A DNA stretch of 64,000 nucleotides from Lates calcarifer (lineage: Eukaryota; Chordata; Actinopteri; Centropomidae), in assembly GCF_001640805.2 (NCBI RefSeq), contig NC_066849.1, positions 767,598 to 831,597 of the forward strand, in the 5' to 3' direction. The notes beneath the pieces were generated by a model, which saw nothing but the letters and a program-made list of their open reading frames with translations, searched no databases and was not told the origin of the DNA. Shown piece by piece: positions 12,478 to 25,200 of the stretch. A program made the position numbers and the translations under genes. Each line of letters begins with the position of its first letter. Positions within the stretch are counted from its first letter, which is position 1.

Positions 12478-13375
12478 CTGGGGGAAGAGAGATATAGGAG
12501 AGTGATGAGAGAAGGTAACTGTGGCCACGATGACTGAAAGTTAGTACGTCATCACAAATTAGGAAAATCCTTAAAATGAAATTTAAAAACACAAATAATG
12601 TAAACAAATCACTGGAATCAATCAAATATCATTCCAGTTCACAATTCACAGCAAATGATAAATGACAAGTGCAGAGCTGCCATAGAGAGAACAAACGTAT
12701 CCCAATAACAAGATTGCTTGTTTTAACTCTTAACAACTGCTTCATTGCTGTAATGAGATGGTTTTATTGTGAGACCTTATCCATAGCCTTAAAGAGAATC
12801 TACAATACAATGATGACTGGAGGTATCACTGGTAGAGGAACATAACATGACACAACAGGCTATTATATAAGCAGTAATGTAACAATGACATAATGTAATC
12901 ATCTTCAGTAATACAGTGAGTAACAACTTACCGCCCTGCATTGCTATCTCCTGGTAATTGCATGTTTCAGTCACTGAGAGGTTCATAAAATGTATAAAGG
13001 GAAGATTTTTAATCCTCCAAGGAAGATAAAGGAAACTCCCAGAGGGGTTTTGAGCAAGGAATCACAGGTGCATCCAACAAGTCCTCTGACCTAAACAACC
13101 ATACAGGTCACTTGTTCCTACCCTTAGTTTTATTTGGGGCTGAACAATTGATGGAAGAATTATTAAAATTACAATATGACTAAGTGCTGTATCCAAATTG
13201 AAGGAGCTGCAAATTTTTGATAAAGGTAAAATGTGTCACAACATGCTATTACAAATTAAGCATTAAATATTAAGCCGACAAATCATATTGCATATTGCCT
13301 ACAAAACTATGTTGTTCCAGATATGCTTGTTTGGTGCAGGCCCCAGCAAAAATCACATCATCATCATCATTTTGT

Positions 13376-13378
<3 letters not shown>

Positions 13379-13411
<33 letters not shown>
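13379..13411. repeat. CA/TG microsatellite
   Basis: About sixteen uninterrupted CA units follow an ATC trinucleotide run. It lies deep inside an intron, far from any exon. Confidence 0.9.
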
Positions 13412-13414
<3 letters not shown>

Positions 13415-14407
13415 CTATATCTATAGTTTCTGTTGAGTGAAACTTACTATAGTTCAATGACAGAGAGTGCAGCAGGTTGTTTTGGCAACAAAAGTCACTC
13501 TTCATCACAATATAGTATGAAGGTAATATGGTCCACATGTTATACAAAATGTACAAAATTAACAGTTAATATGACTTATGAGGTCAGACAGGTAAGGTGA
13601 GGTTTTTGTGTTATTGTCTCTTGGTGACATGAGGATTGGAGTTTTCAGATCTGGCATTTACTAAGTGAGGGTCTGAGAGGTGAAGACAGCACATGGAGGA
13701 TTATTGTGAGGGGAAGACCAGAGGGATTTATGAACTCAGTCCTCAGAACTGGACTGCAGAAAAAAAACTCAAAGAAAAAAAAAACAACTAACAAGTACGC
13801 TGAGATGTACTCACACATTCCAACACATAATACACACACGCTTAAAAGTGCTGTCAATTGAAGCTGATATGTGTAAGGAAAACAAGCTTGAAGACAGCTC
13901 AGAGAAGCTGAGGCAGTGTAACAGAAACAATGAGCATCTGTCACTTATCACTGTCAGAAAACACAAACATGTCTGACCCAAAAGCAAAGTTTTACACAGT
14001 GAGAGGGATGTGCAGAGGCAGGCCGACAGCTAAGGAGGGTGGGGGTCGGAGGATGAAGTAATGTAAGAACAGACAGAGTCACTAACCTCTCTTGTTTGCT
14101 GCATCCACAGGAAACAGGAAGACATTGCACAGGGAGCAGAGAGAAAAAAAAGATTCATTTTCACAGTGTCGCAGTGAACAGGAAGTGCACCTACAGCTCC
14201 CAACTTACTACTCCCACTCCATCCTGTTCTGATCCACAGCCAGCTGAGTGGCTTCACTTTCCAGCTTCTGAGAATAACACACATCTTCATTTTTTGCATC
14301 TTTCAATTTGATACATCAGTATGGCATCTTCAGATGAATTCATGTGGTTAGGTTAGGTTACAGCACTTTTTTTAAACCATAAAAGTACAATAGGCAGCGT
14401 AGTTAAT

Positions 14408-14431
14408 TCTCTCTCTCTCTCTCTCTCTCTT
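14408..14431. repeat. TC/GA microsatellite
   Basis: An uninterrupted dinucleotide TC run, intronic, with no feature beside it. Confidence 0.9.
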
Positions 14432-17309
14432 CTAAGAAATTACCTGAGTCTATCAGTGAATGCAGAAAGAGTGCATACAGCTGCCTTAACTAAAAACTAA
14501 ATATTCACTATGTGATTTCCAATTATGTGGTCAGTAAGAAATGTTAGATGTCCCTGGACAGTTCTTACACTCCCATTCATCAGTTCTACTCTTGTCAACA
14601 GTATTGATACTAAGTCATGGCATTAACATAGAGTGTTCCACACCCAGACCGACCCTAGGCAGCCCCATGGTAAAAATAAACTGTGGGCCCCTCTTAACAC
14701 CACTCCACCACTCCATCCACATTGAGCACTGTGTTTATATCCTGTCGCCAACATAAAACTTGTTTTTTCGCCTGAACATGCCCATGCAATATTCAGAATA
14801 TATAGTGAAATCCCTGTTCTGTCCACTGACGTTCCCTCTATCTTACCCCATGTCTACTGCACATGTTCCAAAGAGTTTTAGTAGCCTAAACCTAAATACT
14901 AGTGGATCATGAAGCTCAGTCTCTAGTGTCAAAGTCCTGTGCTTTGTACATACACCATCCACTCCAGCCACCTCCACCTATATATACATACATTGGCGTG
15001 TTACAAAAATCCTACAGGGTCTAAACCTAAATTGAAGTTGCTTGACTATAATCGTTCACACTGTGTGAAGGGTTATAACAGAGTTTGTTTGGGACATGTC
15101 TTTTACTTATTTCCTACCAAATATGGAGGAGATTTAACAAAATACAAACAGAAACACAGGAAGACATTGAGAGCCAGCAGGCATATTTTTCCTCTCTAAA
15201 TCTTATCTTTATTTTTCATTGTTATGTTCACAACCATTTTACTTTCCATCTTAACCTCTGTTATGGGTGTGAGGACGCTGACCTTGGTTAGTGAACACAT
15301 TTTTACTGTGCTGAAACCCTGCAGGAGATATAACATCTATTAGCACTTACTTGCATTGATATGCCGCCTCAGATTTGTTTGGAGACTGAATTTGACAGTT
15401 GGCCTCTTCAGTGGATAGCTTAGCTCTTAATATACTCACATTCCCATATATATGTTGAGTTGTGTATAAATGTAAATTGACAGTGAGGAGACCCCTTTCT
15501 AGCAAAATCATACTCCCTTTTCACCATCTCTGTTGCCAACCCCTGCCTACAGCTCACACAAAGCACTGAGGAGGAGCGTAGAAGTGGCCACTGTTCGTGA
15601 GGGCAGGCTTCTGCAAAAATGCATCTCTGCCGAACCAAACCAAACTCTGGTTTCCATGCAGCTCCAACAGCCTCACGGTGAATATGGCATTCAAATGCAG
15701 CTCCAGAAATGTATGTCATTTTACAATATTAGATGAAGATAAATGTGCCAGTTTGGAGGAAGTCACTAAGGTACACAGCACCTCCCACTGATGCATGTTA
15801 AATTGAGAGCAATGGCTAACTCTGCAAAAAAGGTCCCTGTGCAACGCTTCTACTGACCCAGACTATTTTGTCAGAGAGCACATTTTTCCTAGGTTCCATG
15901 GGAACTTTGCAACCAGGACAATGGTTGGATGCTGGAGGTTTACAGTTGAGAGGAAAGGCATAAGCATTATACAGCCTGTTCAAGGCAGGAATGTTGCAGC
16001 ATTATTCTGCCTCACTATTGTGTAGTAAAGATACTGAAGCAGAATGAGATGGCATTCAGTGTTTCCTCTGGATCAAGAAAGAACAAGAGCAAAAGGAGGA
16101 ATGAGAAAAAGACAAAATGAGTATTGCTATTTGAGCAGAGCAGTAGCCATATGGAAGCCGCCGTCAGCTCAGTCAGTAGCTCCAGATGTTTGACCAAAGC
16201 ACAGGAAGCACAAGCCAACTGTTAGCCTGGAAGAGCAGGGCCACGGGGCAAGTAACAGCGCCTTCCTCCCATATGCCATGGAGGACCTTTGCCTTCAGGG
16301 AGACTCAGCCAAGATGAATGTCTGTCTGGACTCCAGAAAATACTCCACTCTGCCCATTTCTTGGTGTCTGACTCTTCTGTTCTTGTCATCTGCTGTGCTG
16401 AAGTAAATGCTTCAGGTCTCTCTCTGGATTGTGTTAAAATGATTGCTCAGATAGATAGATAGATATGAGGAGGAACATAATGAACATACACTGCCTTCAA
16501 GGTCCACTGAAACTATTGCTGTCTTTTTTTAATAACAGATGACATATGTAGTATGCTGTATGCTGATATTACTGTCAAATGGTATTTCACTTGCACTGAG
16601 TGGGAAAGTGCAAACATTTTGCCGGCTAATAATTTGTTGGAATATGGATTGGAATTAAATGGCAGTTTTTTCAATGAACATGGCTGATGCAGATTGTTTA
16701 TCAACAAGATAGGTTTGGTTTCAGAGGTGGGCTGTTTGGCTGGCTTGCATTTCTATACATTTACATCAGACAAACAAATCACACTGAAATTGGTTATCAT
16801 GATTTCCATAATAATGGAAGTCAGAAATAAAAAAGGAAATGATGTTGTGTTTGCATTTTTAGTAAAAAGAACATTCTCCATTACTGCCTCATCTTTCACT
16901 GATGTTTAGTTGAAGTGTCTTCTGAGAGGGAAATAATAACTGTAATTAAAATATAGATTAAATGTTTACCCAGAAACATGCAAAAGAGGTTTTCAGTTTT
17001 TTCATAGATATGCTAATGGAGTGTTCTGATTAAATCAGAATATACACACAAGTATAAACATCACATTCAACTGGGAAATAGAAAAAGAGAAAAAGAGCTT
17101 TTTTTTTGGTCAATGGAAAGGTCTGAAGAAAACATTGACATTGGAGAGGACTCTGTGTTTACATTATGAAGTTCAGCTCCTCACCCCATCTCATTAATTT
17201 TCCTGTAGTTCCTTGGCATGTCCAGGGTTTCTATTCAGAATTAACTAGACAAATGTAAACATAAAACAAGTATCCATCATATGTCTGCTGTTTGGTCTGA
17301 CATACTCAC

Positions 17310-17473
17310 CTCTTGAAGAGTAGAATAGCAATGACTATGATGATGATGAGAATGACAGCCAGGACTGGACCCATCACCCACAGCATCTCTGGGTCCTCAG
17401 TTTGTCGAGTCATCCCACTGTAGAGCTTCACCTTGATGGGCTCAGAAAAGGGGCTGGCTGCAAATGTTCTCTG
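17310..17473 (-). CDS. ptprf: ptprf window exon 7: membrane-proximal end and transmembrane helix
   Basis: The 164-nt exon encodes QRTFAASPFSEPIKVKLYSG, then a short acidic stalk EDPEM, then a hydrophobic run LWVMGPVLAVILIIIIVIAI ending LLFKR. The last part is a single-pass transmembrane helix with a stop-transfer KRKR completed by the next exon. PEMLWV followed by GPVLAVILI is typical of PTPRF. The donor is AAGAG|GTGAGTA (GT at 17308-17309). The acceptor is a NAGNAG pair, GCAGCAG (17471-17476), so the first codon CAG may be included or dropped. The version with Q aligns best with the family. Confidence 0.93.
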
Positions 17474-20400
17474 CTGCAAATGACCAGAGGATGAACAAGT
17501 GTCAGTTCAGTCACTGAGTTATCCACAACAGAACAGATTAGATCAGGGCCCTGTTCAAATGTGGCTTGACTACTAACAGGCTAACATGCTATTATCAGGC
17601 TAAAATAATTATGTTAATTCTCATCCAGCTAATTAGGTTCTTTGAAGGCATGAATGAACATATCTTGAATAAGAGAGTGCTCTTGTTTTGAAATAAAGAG
17701 GAAATGAGAAGTGGATTGAAATCATGACCAGCATTCATATGACAGGAGTGTTGACTGCAGTTACATGAGGTAGGTGTGTTGGAAGCTCTCTCAGCATGCA
17801 ATGCATTTTATATGCATTCTACATTATTAGTGGAACTGTAGAGCACAACATAGACTATTTCCATTTTCATCAGTGTTAAACAATAAGATATTACCAGTGT
17901 GGTTATACTACGAGTGTTGTTTGTGCATGATTGGTGAGGTTCTCCCCTGTGGACATGCAAGAGATTTTTCAGTGACAGTCATAAGTCATAAACTAAAATC
18001 TCTGAAAAAGCAGCTTTAATTGCATAAACAACTTTCAGGTAGTTGAGTCCTGCAGTTGAAACTTGATTAAGGTTAACAAGTTTAATGGTGAAATGACAGT
18101 CGTTGAAAGTTGTTCTGCTGGTTTGAGTGATATTTTGCTGCCAGTCGCAAAGTGCATGATGTACAGGCTGAAACAGGTGCTAGGCTGACTCCAATCAACC
18201 ACCAATAAGTGAGTAGATGGTATTTAGGTAGAAAATTTGTCTTTGATGTTGCTCTGAGAATCGACTGATCTAGAAATGAATATGATTGATTCTTACATTA
18301 TCTGTTTTCCACAGTTCATTCAGTATATGTATCAGTTCATTAAATCTGCAGCCGTCTGAAGGCAGCAGGATGGATATGTTGGTAAATCAGCAGCCTCTGA
18401 TTTAAGTGCCACCAGAACACAGTGCCACTCCACTGTGTTTATTCTTGTTAAATCATGTGCAAATGACACCAGGCTGCTACACAATAAGCACACACCACAA
18501 TTTGGTGTTCTGCCTGTTTATGCAGGAGATGTTGCATATAGTGGTTAATCAATCCACTGAGTCACTGCCTCCTTTTATTCTTGAAATGCATAACAGTGTA
18601 AACACTGCTGTGCCACATTTTGAAATATGATGTGACTGTTTATAAAGTAAAATACACCATGGCAGGTGTCCATAGACTTTATGTATCTCAAGCTATATAA
18701 ATCAAACAGCCAGCTTCTTCTTACAGAATGAACAGCAGAATAAAGCAGCACATGGTAGAGGTGCATGCACCTGTTTGTCTCACAACATTGCAGGTGTGTT
18801 TGGTTTGGGACACTTGCTGTAGATGGCAGGTAATGCATTGAATTAGTGAGTAATTGAGGTAGATATAAATTTCATTGCATAGTTAAAACTGGTCCCTCAT
18901 TAAACATTTACAACATGTATGAAGGCCATGTACACAAAAATGACTTTCTTACAGTTAAATATAACTACTTTCCCCTCTGATAGCTGATGTTTCCAGATTT
19001 GATTTGAACTTTATTTACACACCACACCAGAGGGTTCCCACTGATGGTTGTGTGATTGTAATGTCAACTGTCAATTCAGTCAAGATTGTGAGTACAATGT
19101 CAGAACAGGTTGGCGGTGCTTCACTCAACATAGCTAGCTGTATAGCTTAAGTGCTTACCCAGCTAAGAAGGACATTCCTGTTTTAAGTATACATCAAAGA
19201 CAGTATTTGTAGAATGTTCCCACAGCCAAAGAGGACAATTCAAGGTGCCCTGTGGAATTGCCTTGTTTTTCATCAAAACTAATTGTGTGTATCCTTAAGC
19301 TTTACCTAGTGAGTGTTGGATGTATTTCCTTCCTTATAAAACATTTCCAAAGTTGATTTTTGAAAGTATTTTAAGTCGTGCATGTGCATCCTGCTGCACC
19401 TACATGAGAGAACCAAAATGGGGACCCACTCATAAAATAAATGAATGCAAGATAACTTTTATCTTTTGAAGATAAATCAAGATAATGCTGCTTTTTACAC
19501 TCAAGGTGTACAAGGTTTGGTCAACATACTGCACCACTCTTAAATACTATGATGAAATGTACTTGTTAACAACGAAATGAGACAAAACTAACCTCACATA
19601 GCACAAGTAAGGAATCCTGCATGCACACAGTGAGTGTAGCTGGTTAATTGTGACAGTGGTTAGAAAGCAGCAGGGGGGAACAGAAGAAGACAAATCAAAG
19701 GGGAGACAGACAGGGGCAGACTGCTGTGTTGGCTGTGCTGGATGTGGGACTGTGAAGTGTGCCCACTGAGGCCAGGGAGGGAGGAAGAAGCCCAGTGGAG
19801 GATATGCATCAGCAACATGCTTTGAGGACAAATCCAATAATATCGACAACTTCACTATGCCTTCTGGACAGCAGTGGACACCTGCAGCCAGCCCTGGCTG
19901 TTTTCTTGCCATCATTATACAACATGGCAGCTTCTCTTATCCAGACCACATAGGACAAAGTCACACTGCCACTAGGAGACACAGAATATCTCAGAAGGTG
20001 ATGGGCTGATCTGGTTGAGTGCCAGAGACAGGCTTGTCTGATGTAGACACTCACTCCAGTCTGTGACCGGTTTCTCAGTTGTTCTATGCTCCAGTCAGGA
20101 AAAAGCTGATCAATTGATAGATAAGGCTGGTATTACTTTACCTTTCTATTACTATCAACAAATCTACACAAGATCTGAAACCAATCAATCTATTCAAAAA
20201 CTAATGCTTAAACTACTATAAGGGCACAGATACTGTAGTAGCCACAGCCTACTCCAGCTTACAGCATAATACCATTAAACTCCACTGTCATATAAAAATT
20301 CATATTTATTCATAATATGTAATGTGAATTGGGCAAATTGTGTCGTCTGTCTGCTTGTTTGACTATTTCACCATTCTGCTATATTCTGTGTAAATTAGTG

Positions 20401-20525
20401 ATGTTATGTTACTTAATACTACAGCACCAGCAACATTTGAACAACTATTAAATGTGCAAAAGATGCTCTGCTGTGTGTCAGTGCTGGAGGAGATTCTGGC
20501 CACTGTTAAGATGTGTTGCCGGGTG

Positions 20526-20690
20526 GGGGGAGCTGATAGCTGAATGGTTAGGGCACGTACCACATGGGCCTTAGTGCCCTGAGCAGGTTCCCGGCTAGAC
20601 TCCCGATCCAGCCGGACCTTTGCTGCATGGCATATTTCCTGTCTCTCGCCACTGTCCTATCCCATGAAAGCAAAAAGCCTGAAGTGGTTA
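20526..20690 (+). repeat. tRNA-derived SINE
   Basis: The head resembles a tRNA: an A-box-like TAGCTGAATGGTTAGGG at about 20535-20553 and a B-box-like GGTTCCCGGCTAGACTCCC at about 20586-20604. It is followed by the SINE body with GACCTTTGCTGCATGGCATA and CTGTCTCTCGCCACTGTCC, then a tail with AAAGCAAAAAGCC. This order is a very common SINE layout in spiny-rayed fish. The boxes have drifted from consensus, so RNA polymerase III activity is doubtful. The copy is antisense to ptprf. Confidence 0.75.
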
Positions 20691-22111
20691 GCAGAACATC
20701 AGTTCATTTTTGCTTTTTGCTTTTGCTTTAGCCATCCCATTTTTACTGCTACTATCGCAAGTTGAAGTTTGCAAAACCCTGAATTCCATTTTACATCTCC
20801 AGGTCAAGATAAAAAAGATAATCTCCACATTCAGACAGAAAGCTCCAATCCTGTCCACAGTCAGGAGTCGGGAGGGGACAATTTTATTGGCTATTGTGAT
20901 TAAAAAACTGTCACAATAAGCTGATCGTAGTGAATGTCCATCATTGGGATAATGGCTATAATTGTTTATATCCTCATCAGTGACTTACAGAAAGCTGTCT
21001 AGTTTGCCAACATACAATCCTGTATTGATTTATTTTGAATTGCCACAAGGGGGAGCTGCATCTTTCCACAAAGTTAAATCGGATGTGTGGAAATATTATG
21101 GATTTTAAAACAAAGGACTCCAGGTAAAGTTAACTAATGTTACTATCAGTTACTTAATGTAGCAAGTGTTGGTTCAGTTATACTAACGCTCACAGTTATC
21201 TGAATGTTTGTTACATTATAGTTCCGCTGTCTCAGACCAGAGTGCAATTGAATACAGTGTTTCCTTTAAAGTTTACTGCAACATTTGGCCACAGCCAATA
21301 AGGAGCAGTTCAAATCAATTAGAATTTATTTAATTTGACAGAAAATCCATCTTCTCATTTGACATAGCCTGTTGTATTTATTTTTCCTTACTTTTGCACG
21401 GAGACCTCATGATTTATAATTACCTAAAGATTGTTTGATTGTTTTTCACTAAAAAGGATGTTCACTAAAAAAAAGTGTGTCCTATCTGTGATGCAGTAAA
21501 AATGTGTGTTTCTTACAAGAATGTAATGTAAAGTGACTTTAGTGTGTTTTGGAGCCATCAGGAGGTTGATAGAATAGATACAAGGGCTGTGTCTGAAAAC
21601 ACTCACCACTTAATATAAAGTAGACTATATAGTGAGTTCACCATTTTGTAGTGCTGTAAATGTAAAGTGAGAATTACTATAACCTATATAGGGGACACAT
21701 TGTATTCCACAGTGCATTGTGAAAGAGTAGTGTAAAACTGATGGTCGCTAATCAAGCAATATATACCATCATGCATTGCACTCATGCTGAAAGAGAGAAA
21801 AATAATCTAGTACATTTTAATTGTTTGACAGCAATCATGTAATTAATGGTGCTGCGAAAATGACCCAGTTTGTGTTTTAGTGTTTTAACATTTTAACATT
21901 TAGTCTTCTACGTAGAACCCCCCAGAGAGTGAATGAGTGACTGATATTGGACACAGCCGATATCTTTAGCTTTACAGTGATAAGACATTTTTCCATCATG
22001 GAAATGTATGCAGATTTAATTGAAAGATTTGTTCCCCCTTTAATGTGATTATTTCAGACCAATCAGAGATGATGATCATAGCTATGTAAATCATTTGTGT
22101 TTACCCTGAAA

Positions 22112-22240
22112 TACGAGGGGGCTTCAAAAAGTTTGTGGAAAAAGGACAGTTGGAAAAAACGGTTTAAGTTATGATGTTTATTTTTGCGTATGATTTTTAG
22201 CTATGTACTTTTTCCACAAACTTTTTGAAGCCCCCTCGTA
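22112..22240. mobile_element. Mariner-type MITE with perfect terminal inverted repeats
   Basis: Bases 22112-22144 and 22208-22240 are exact reverse complements over 33 nt, beginning TACGAGGGGGCTTCAAAAAG. The outer TA on each side is the expected mariner target duplication, leaving 31-bp inverted repeats and a 63-nt AT-rich centre with no coding capacity. ACGAGGG as the terminal sequence is characteristic of mariner-like transposons. The two arms have not diverged at all, so the copy looks recent. A transcript from either strand, including ptprf pre-mRNA, would fold into a 33-bp hairpin. Confidence 0.88.
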
Positions 22241-25200
22241 AAGTTGGAGATTACAGAGATACAAAAACTGAAGTTTTAAAATAATTCCAACAATATTTGA
22301 ATATATGCTACTGGCCTTGACTAGTATGCTGACTTTGGCATATAAACCAAGACATAAGCACTTTAGGAAGACAAGCATTGTCCTAAAGATCTTTGGTGTG
22401 GGAGCCTTCTTTTTTTTTCTCCTGGTGCATAGGGGTGCTGAACATAATATAATTAGAAGACATGAAAAATGTTATTGCATCATTATCTTTCTACAAAAAC
22501 ACAATTTCACTTTTTGTTCATTAAAAATCCTTCCAGCCTGATTACTTAGCTGCGATTTTGTGAGTAGTTGGATATTGGCAACATAATAAACATTAAAGAG
22601 GAGTTTCACAGATCAGTTTGGTATAATTCACTTTAAGTAACTGTGCTGCTTGTCACTTCATGTTCTGTGAGACAAGTGCAGCAAGTTGGACTGTGTTAGT
22701 GAATGAGACTATAAATATTCCTGTGAGCCTGATGGGGATCTGGCTCAACAAGACGACAGCAGCTCCAGCTCTGGCTGCAGCTACTCTGGGTGAAAGCTGT
22801 AAACACGAATTAAAGAATGCTGCTTGTTACAACAATGTCACCCCAGACCAGCTTTGCTTCCTTATTGATTCATTCATTTCAAGACATTTTTTCACCCCAA
22901 CATTAATTGTCAGACTGTAATATCGGGGCTGACAGACACAAGTAAATTATACACAAACTTTGTGGCTGTAGAGAGATTTGTTGAACATTTGTCATGTTGT
23001 GGAAAGCTAAAATGAAACAAATGCATTTTGATATGACACAATCTGAGACTCTTCCAAACATACTACACCATAATCTAATGCATTCCAGATGGGTTTCAGT
23101 TTTATAATCCTTCTGAATAAGCAAACCAAGTGCTTTAATATGACTGTATCTTCCATACTTTGTCTTGAAAAGCCATTTACTTTATGTTATTAATGTATTC
23201 TAGCTGTAGTTGTAATTTAAAGGTACAGAAGCCTTTTGACTTTTGACTTTTCTCATAGACATCCAGATGCCAAGATGTGATGGGAATATGTTCAGGGTAA
23301 AAGAACCTCCTCTGGAGAAAGAGGAATTTCTTCACCAGGTCAAAGTGAAATCTGAAGGATCTACTTAGGATAATGATGATAAATTAAGCTTGTGCTGTTC
23401 ATTAGGGTGAGTCCCTCCCTGGTCTAATACACACTGCCATGCAGCCTCCTAACTTGTAACTAATTGGAACATTTCTTTAAGAGGACTGTGCATACCTGCC
23501 TGTGTTTAGAAGAAACCTTTAAATCTTAACAGCTAAAATGTTTGGAGCTTGATAAAATTCCAGCTCATCTGTCTCTTCTCTCTTTTTTTCTATGTATCAC
23601 TTTTTGGCACTTTGCAAAGTACTGCCTATGGCTCAGAAAACTTTTCCTCTGAAAAATGACAGTTTTCATGGCTTTTAACAGCTGCAGAAACATATTCTAA
23701 GGGATATTTAGATAATCTCAAGGGAGAAGTTTGGAAGTGATCAATCTCAGCGGCACTACCCAACGGATAGTAATCCTTCAGGGGTGAAAAATGTGCTGCA
23801 GCTACATTCACAAGCTGGAGAGAGGAGGTCGGTTGTGCAAAGAAATCACTTTAATAGCAGTAAGAAGAAACATTTTGCTTTTGTTTCTATTGTCTATAAT
23901 CTCCTCCCAGAAAAGAGCAAGTGACTGTTAAATAAGCAGAAATGAGAAGCTTTTGTTTCCCAGAATTCTGAAGATTTCCACTCAGCTGGCACCTTCTGCT
24001 CACACTTTGCCTCTTTGCAACAAATGGATGCTATCCAGTATACTCAGTATGCTTCCCATAATCCCCAGTCCTCCCTGCACTACTGCCATCCCCCTCTCCT
24101 CCTCTCTGTGTTTTCTCCTCAAAGTTCAGCATCTCTCCTCTTCCTATATCCGTGCCACTCTCTCCCTAATGATTGCAGCATTTCTCGCTTTCACAAGTAG
24201 ACCCCCCCGCCCCCTGAGAACCAATCCTCCAACTGATCTTATCCTCACATTAAGCTCCCTCTCTTTTCTCTCTCCACCTCTCACTCTTCTGCTCTCTTCT
24301 CTGTCACTCCCACAGGCCTTTACATTCATAGGGAACTATTGCCCCTCCTTCCTCTGCTGTAAGTGATCACACTGTTTATATGGCCTTTTCCTTTTATCCA
24401 ATTTCACACGTCCCAGCTTGTTTACCAGCAGTGGGGGCCACAGAAAGCTGCAGTGCCCTTTTGCCTCAGTCTCCACCCCCCACCCCCTTCTTTCTTTTCC
24501 TTCTTCCTTCCTACTCTCTCGCCTCTACCCTGCCAGAAGCTTTGCAGCAGCAATAAAGGCAAGGCTTACTTCCCCTGTTTTCAATGAATGTGATGAGGTT
24601 TCTATTTTTGTACAGGCTTGAATCACATTCAGCTGATGCCATTCACTGAATCTGGGCTCTGATGTGCTGTTCTTAACACAACAAAACATGTATTTTGCTA
24701 GTAACAAAAGTTATCCTGAGGAGGGGCAGAACAAACAAAGGGACCATGGAGTAATCCAACATAACTGCTTTATTATATGTTGATGAGATCAGATATTATA
24801 TGATCTCTGAATATTAGTTTAATTGAATTAACTAGCACTGATTCATACTAACCTGGCTGCACATGTGAAAGGGAACAGAGCTACAATTCAGAAGCTACAC
24901 TGGGAACTAAAAGTCAGTTTTGCGAATTCATATTTGTGTTTTCACTAAATCTAAAGAATTGTAAAGGTTAGGGTTAGGACAGGGCAGGTGGCTTAAATTA
25001 AGATGGTGGCAGGGGGCACATGACCTCATCAGGAAATCTGAGCACAGGATAAAATAATAAGCAATAATAATAATGGCTTTGAACCTCAATTTGAACCCAT
25101 TGCCACCCTACAAGACTGTCTCAACATTACCTAACAAAAGAGGTGTGATATACGTATATACAATGTCACCAGAAACATTTGGAGTTATTCAGTTTTTCAT

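Larger units (their letters stand above)
12478..17309. other. ptprf intron (4.8 kb) with microsatellites
   Basis: No exon or transposon body is recognised. Simple repeats are a CA run (13379-13411, preceded by ATCATCATCATC), a TC run (14408-14431) and four GATA units near 16449-16466. Small open frames in both directions show no domain. Confidence 0.55.

Noticed and set aside
20526..20690. A functional tRNA gene
   Set aside because: A- and B-box-like blocks are present, but no cloverleaf or anticodon stem forms, and the sequence continues into a SINE body.
24070..24540. Pyrimidine-rich tract with open frames on both strands
   Set aside because: The frames arise from low-complexity CTCTCC and CCTTCC runs; no domain or codon pattern supports coding.
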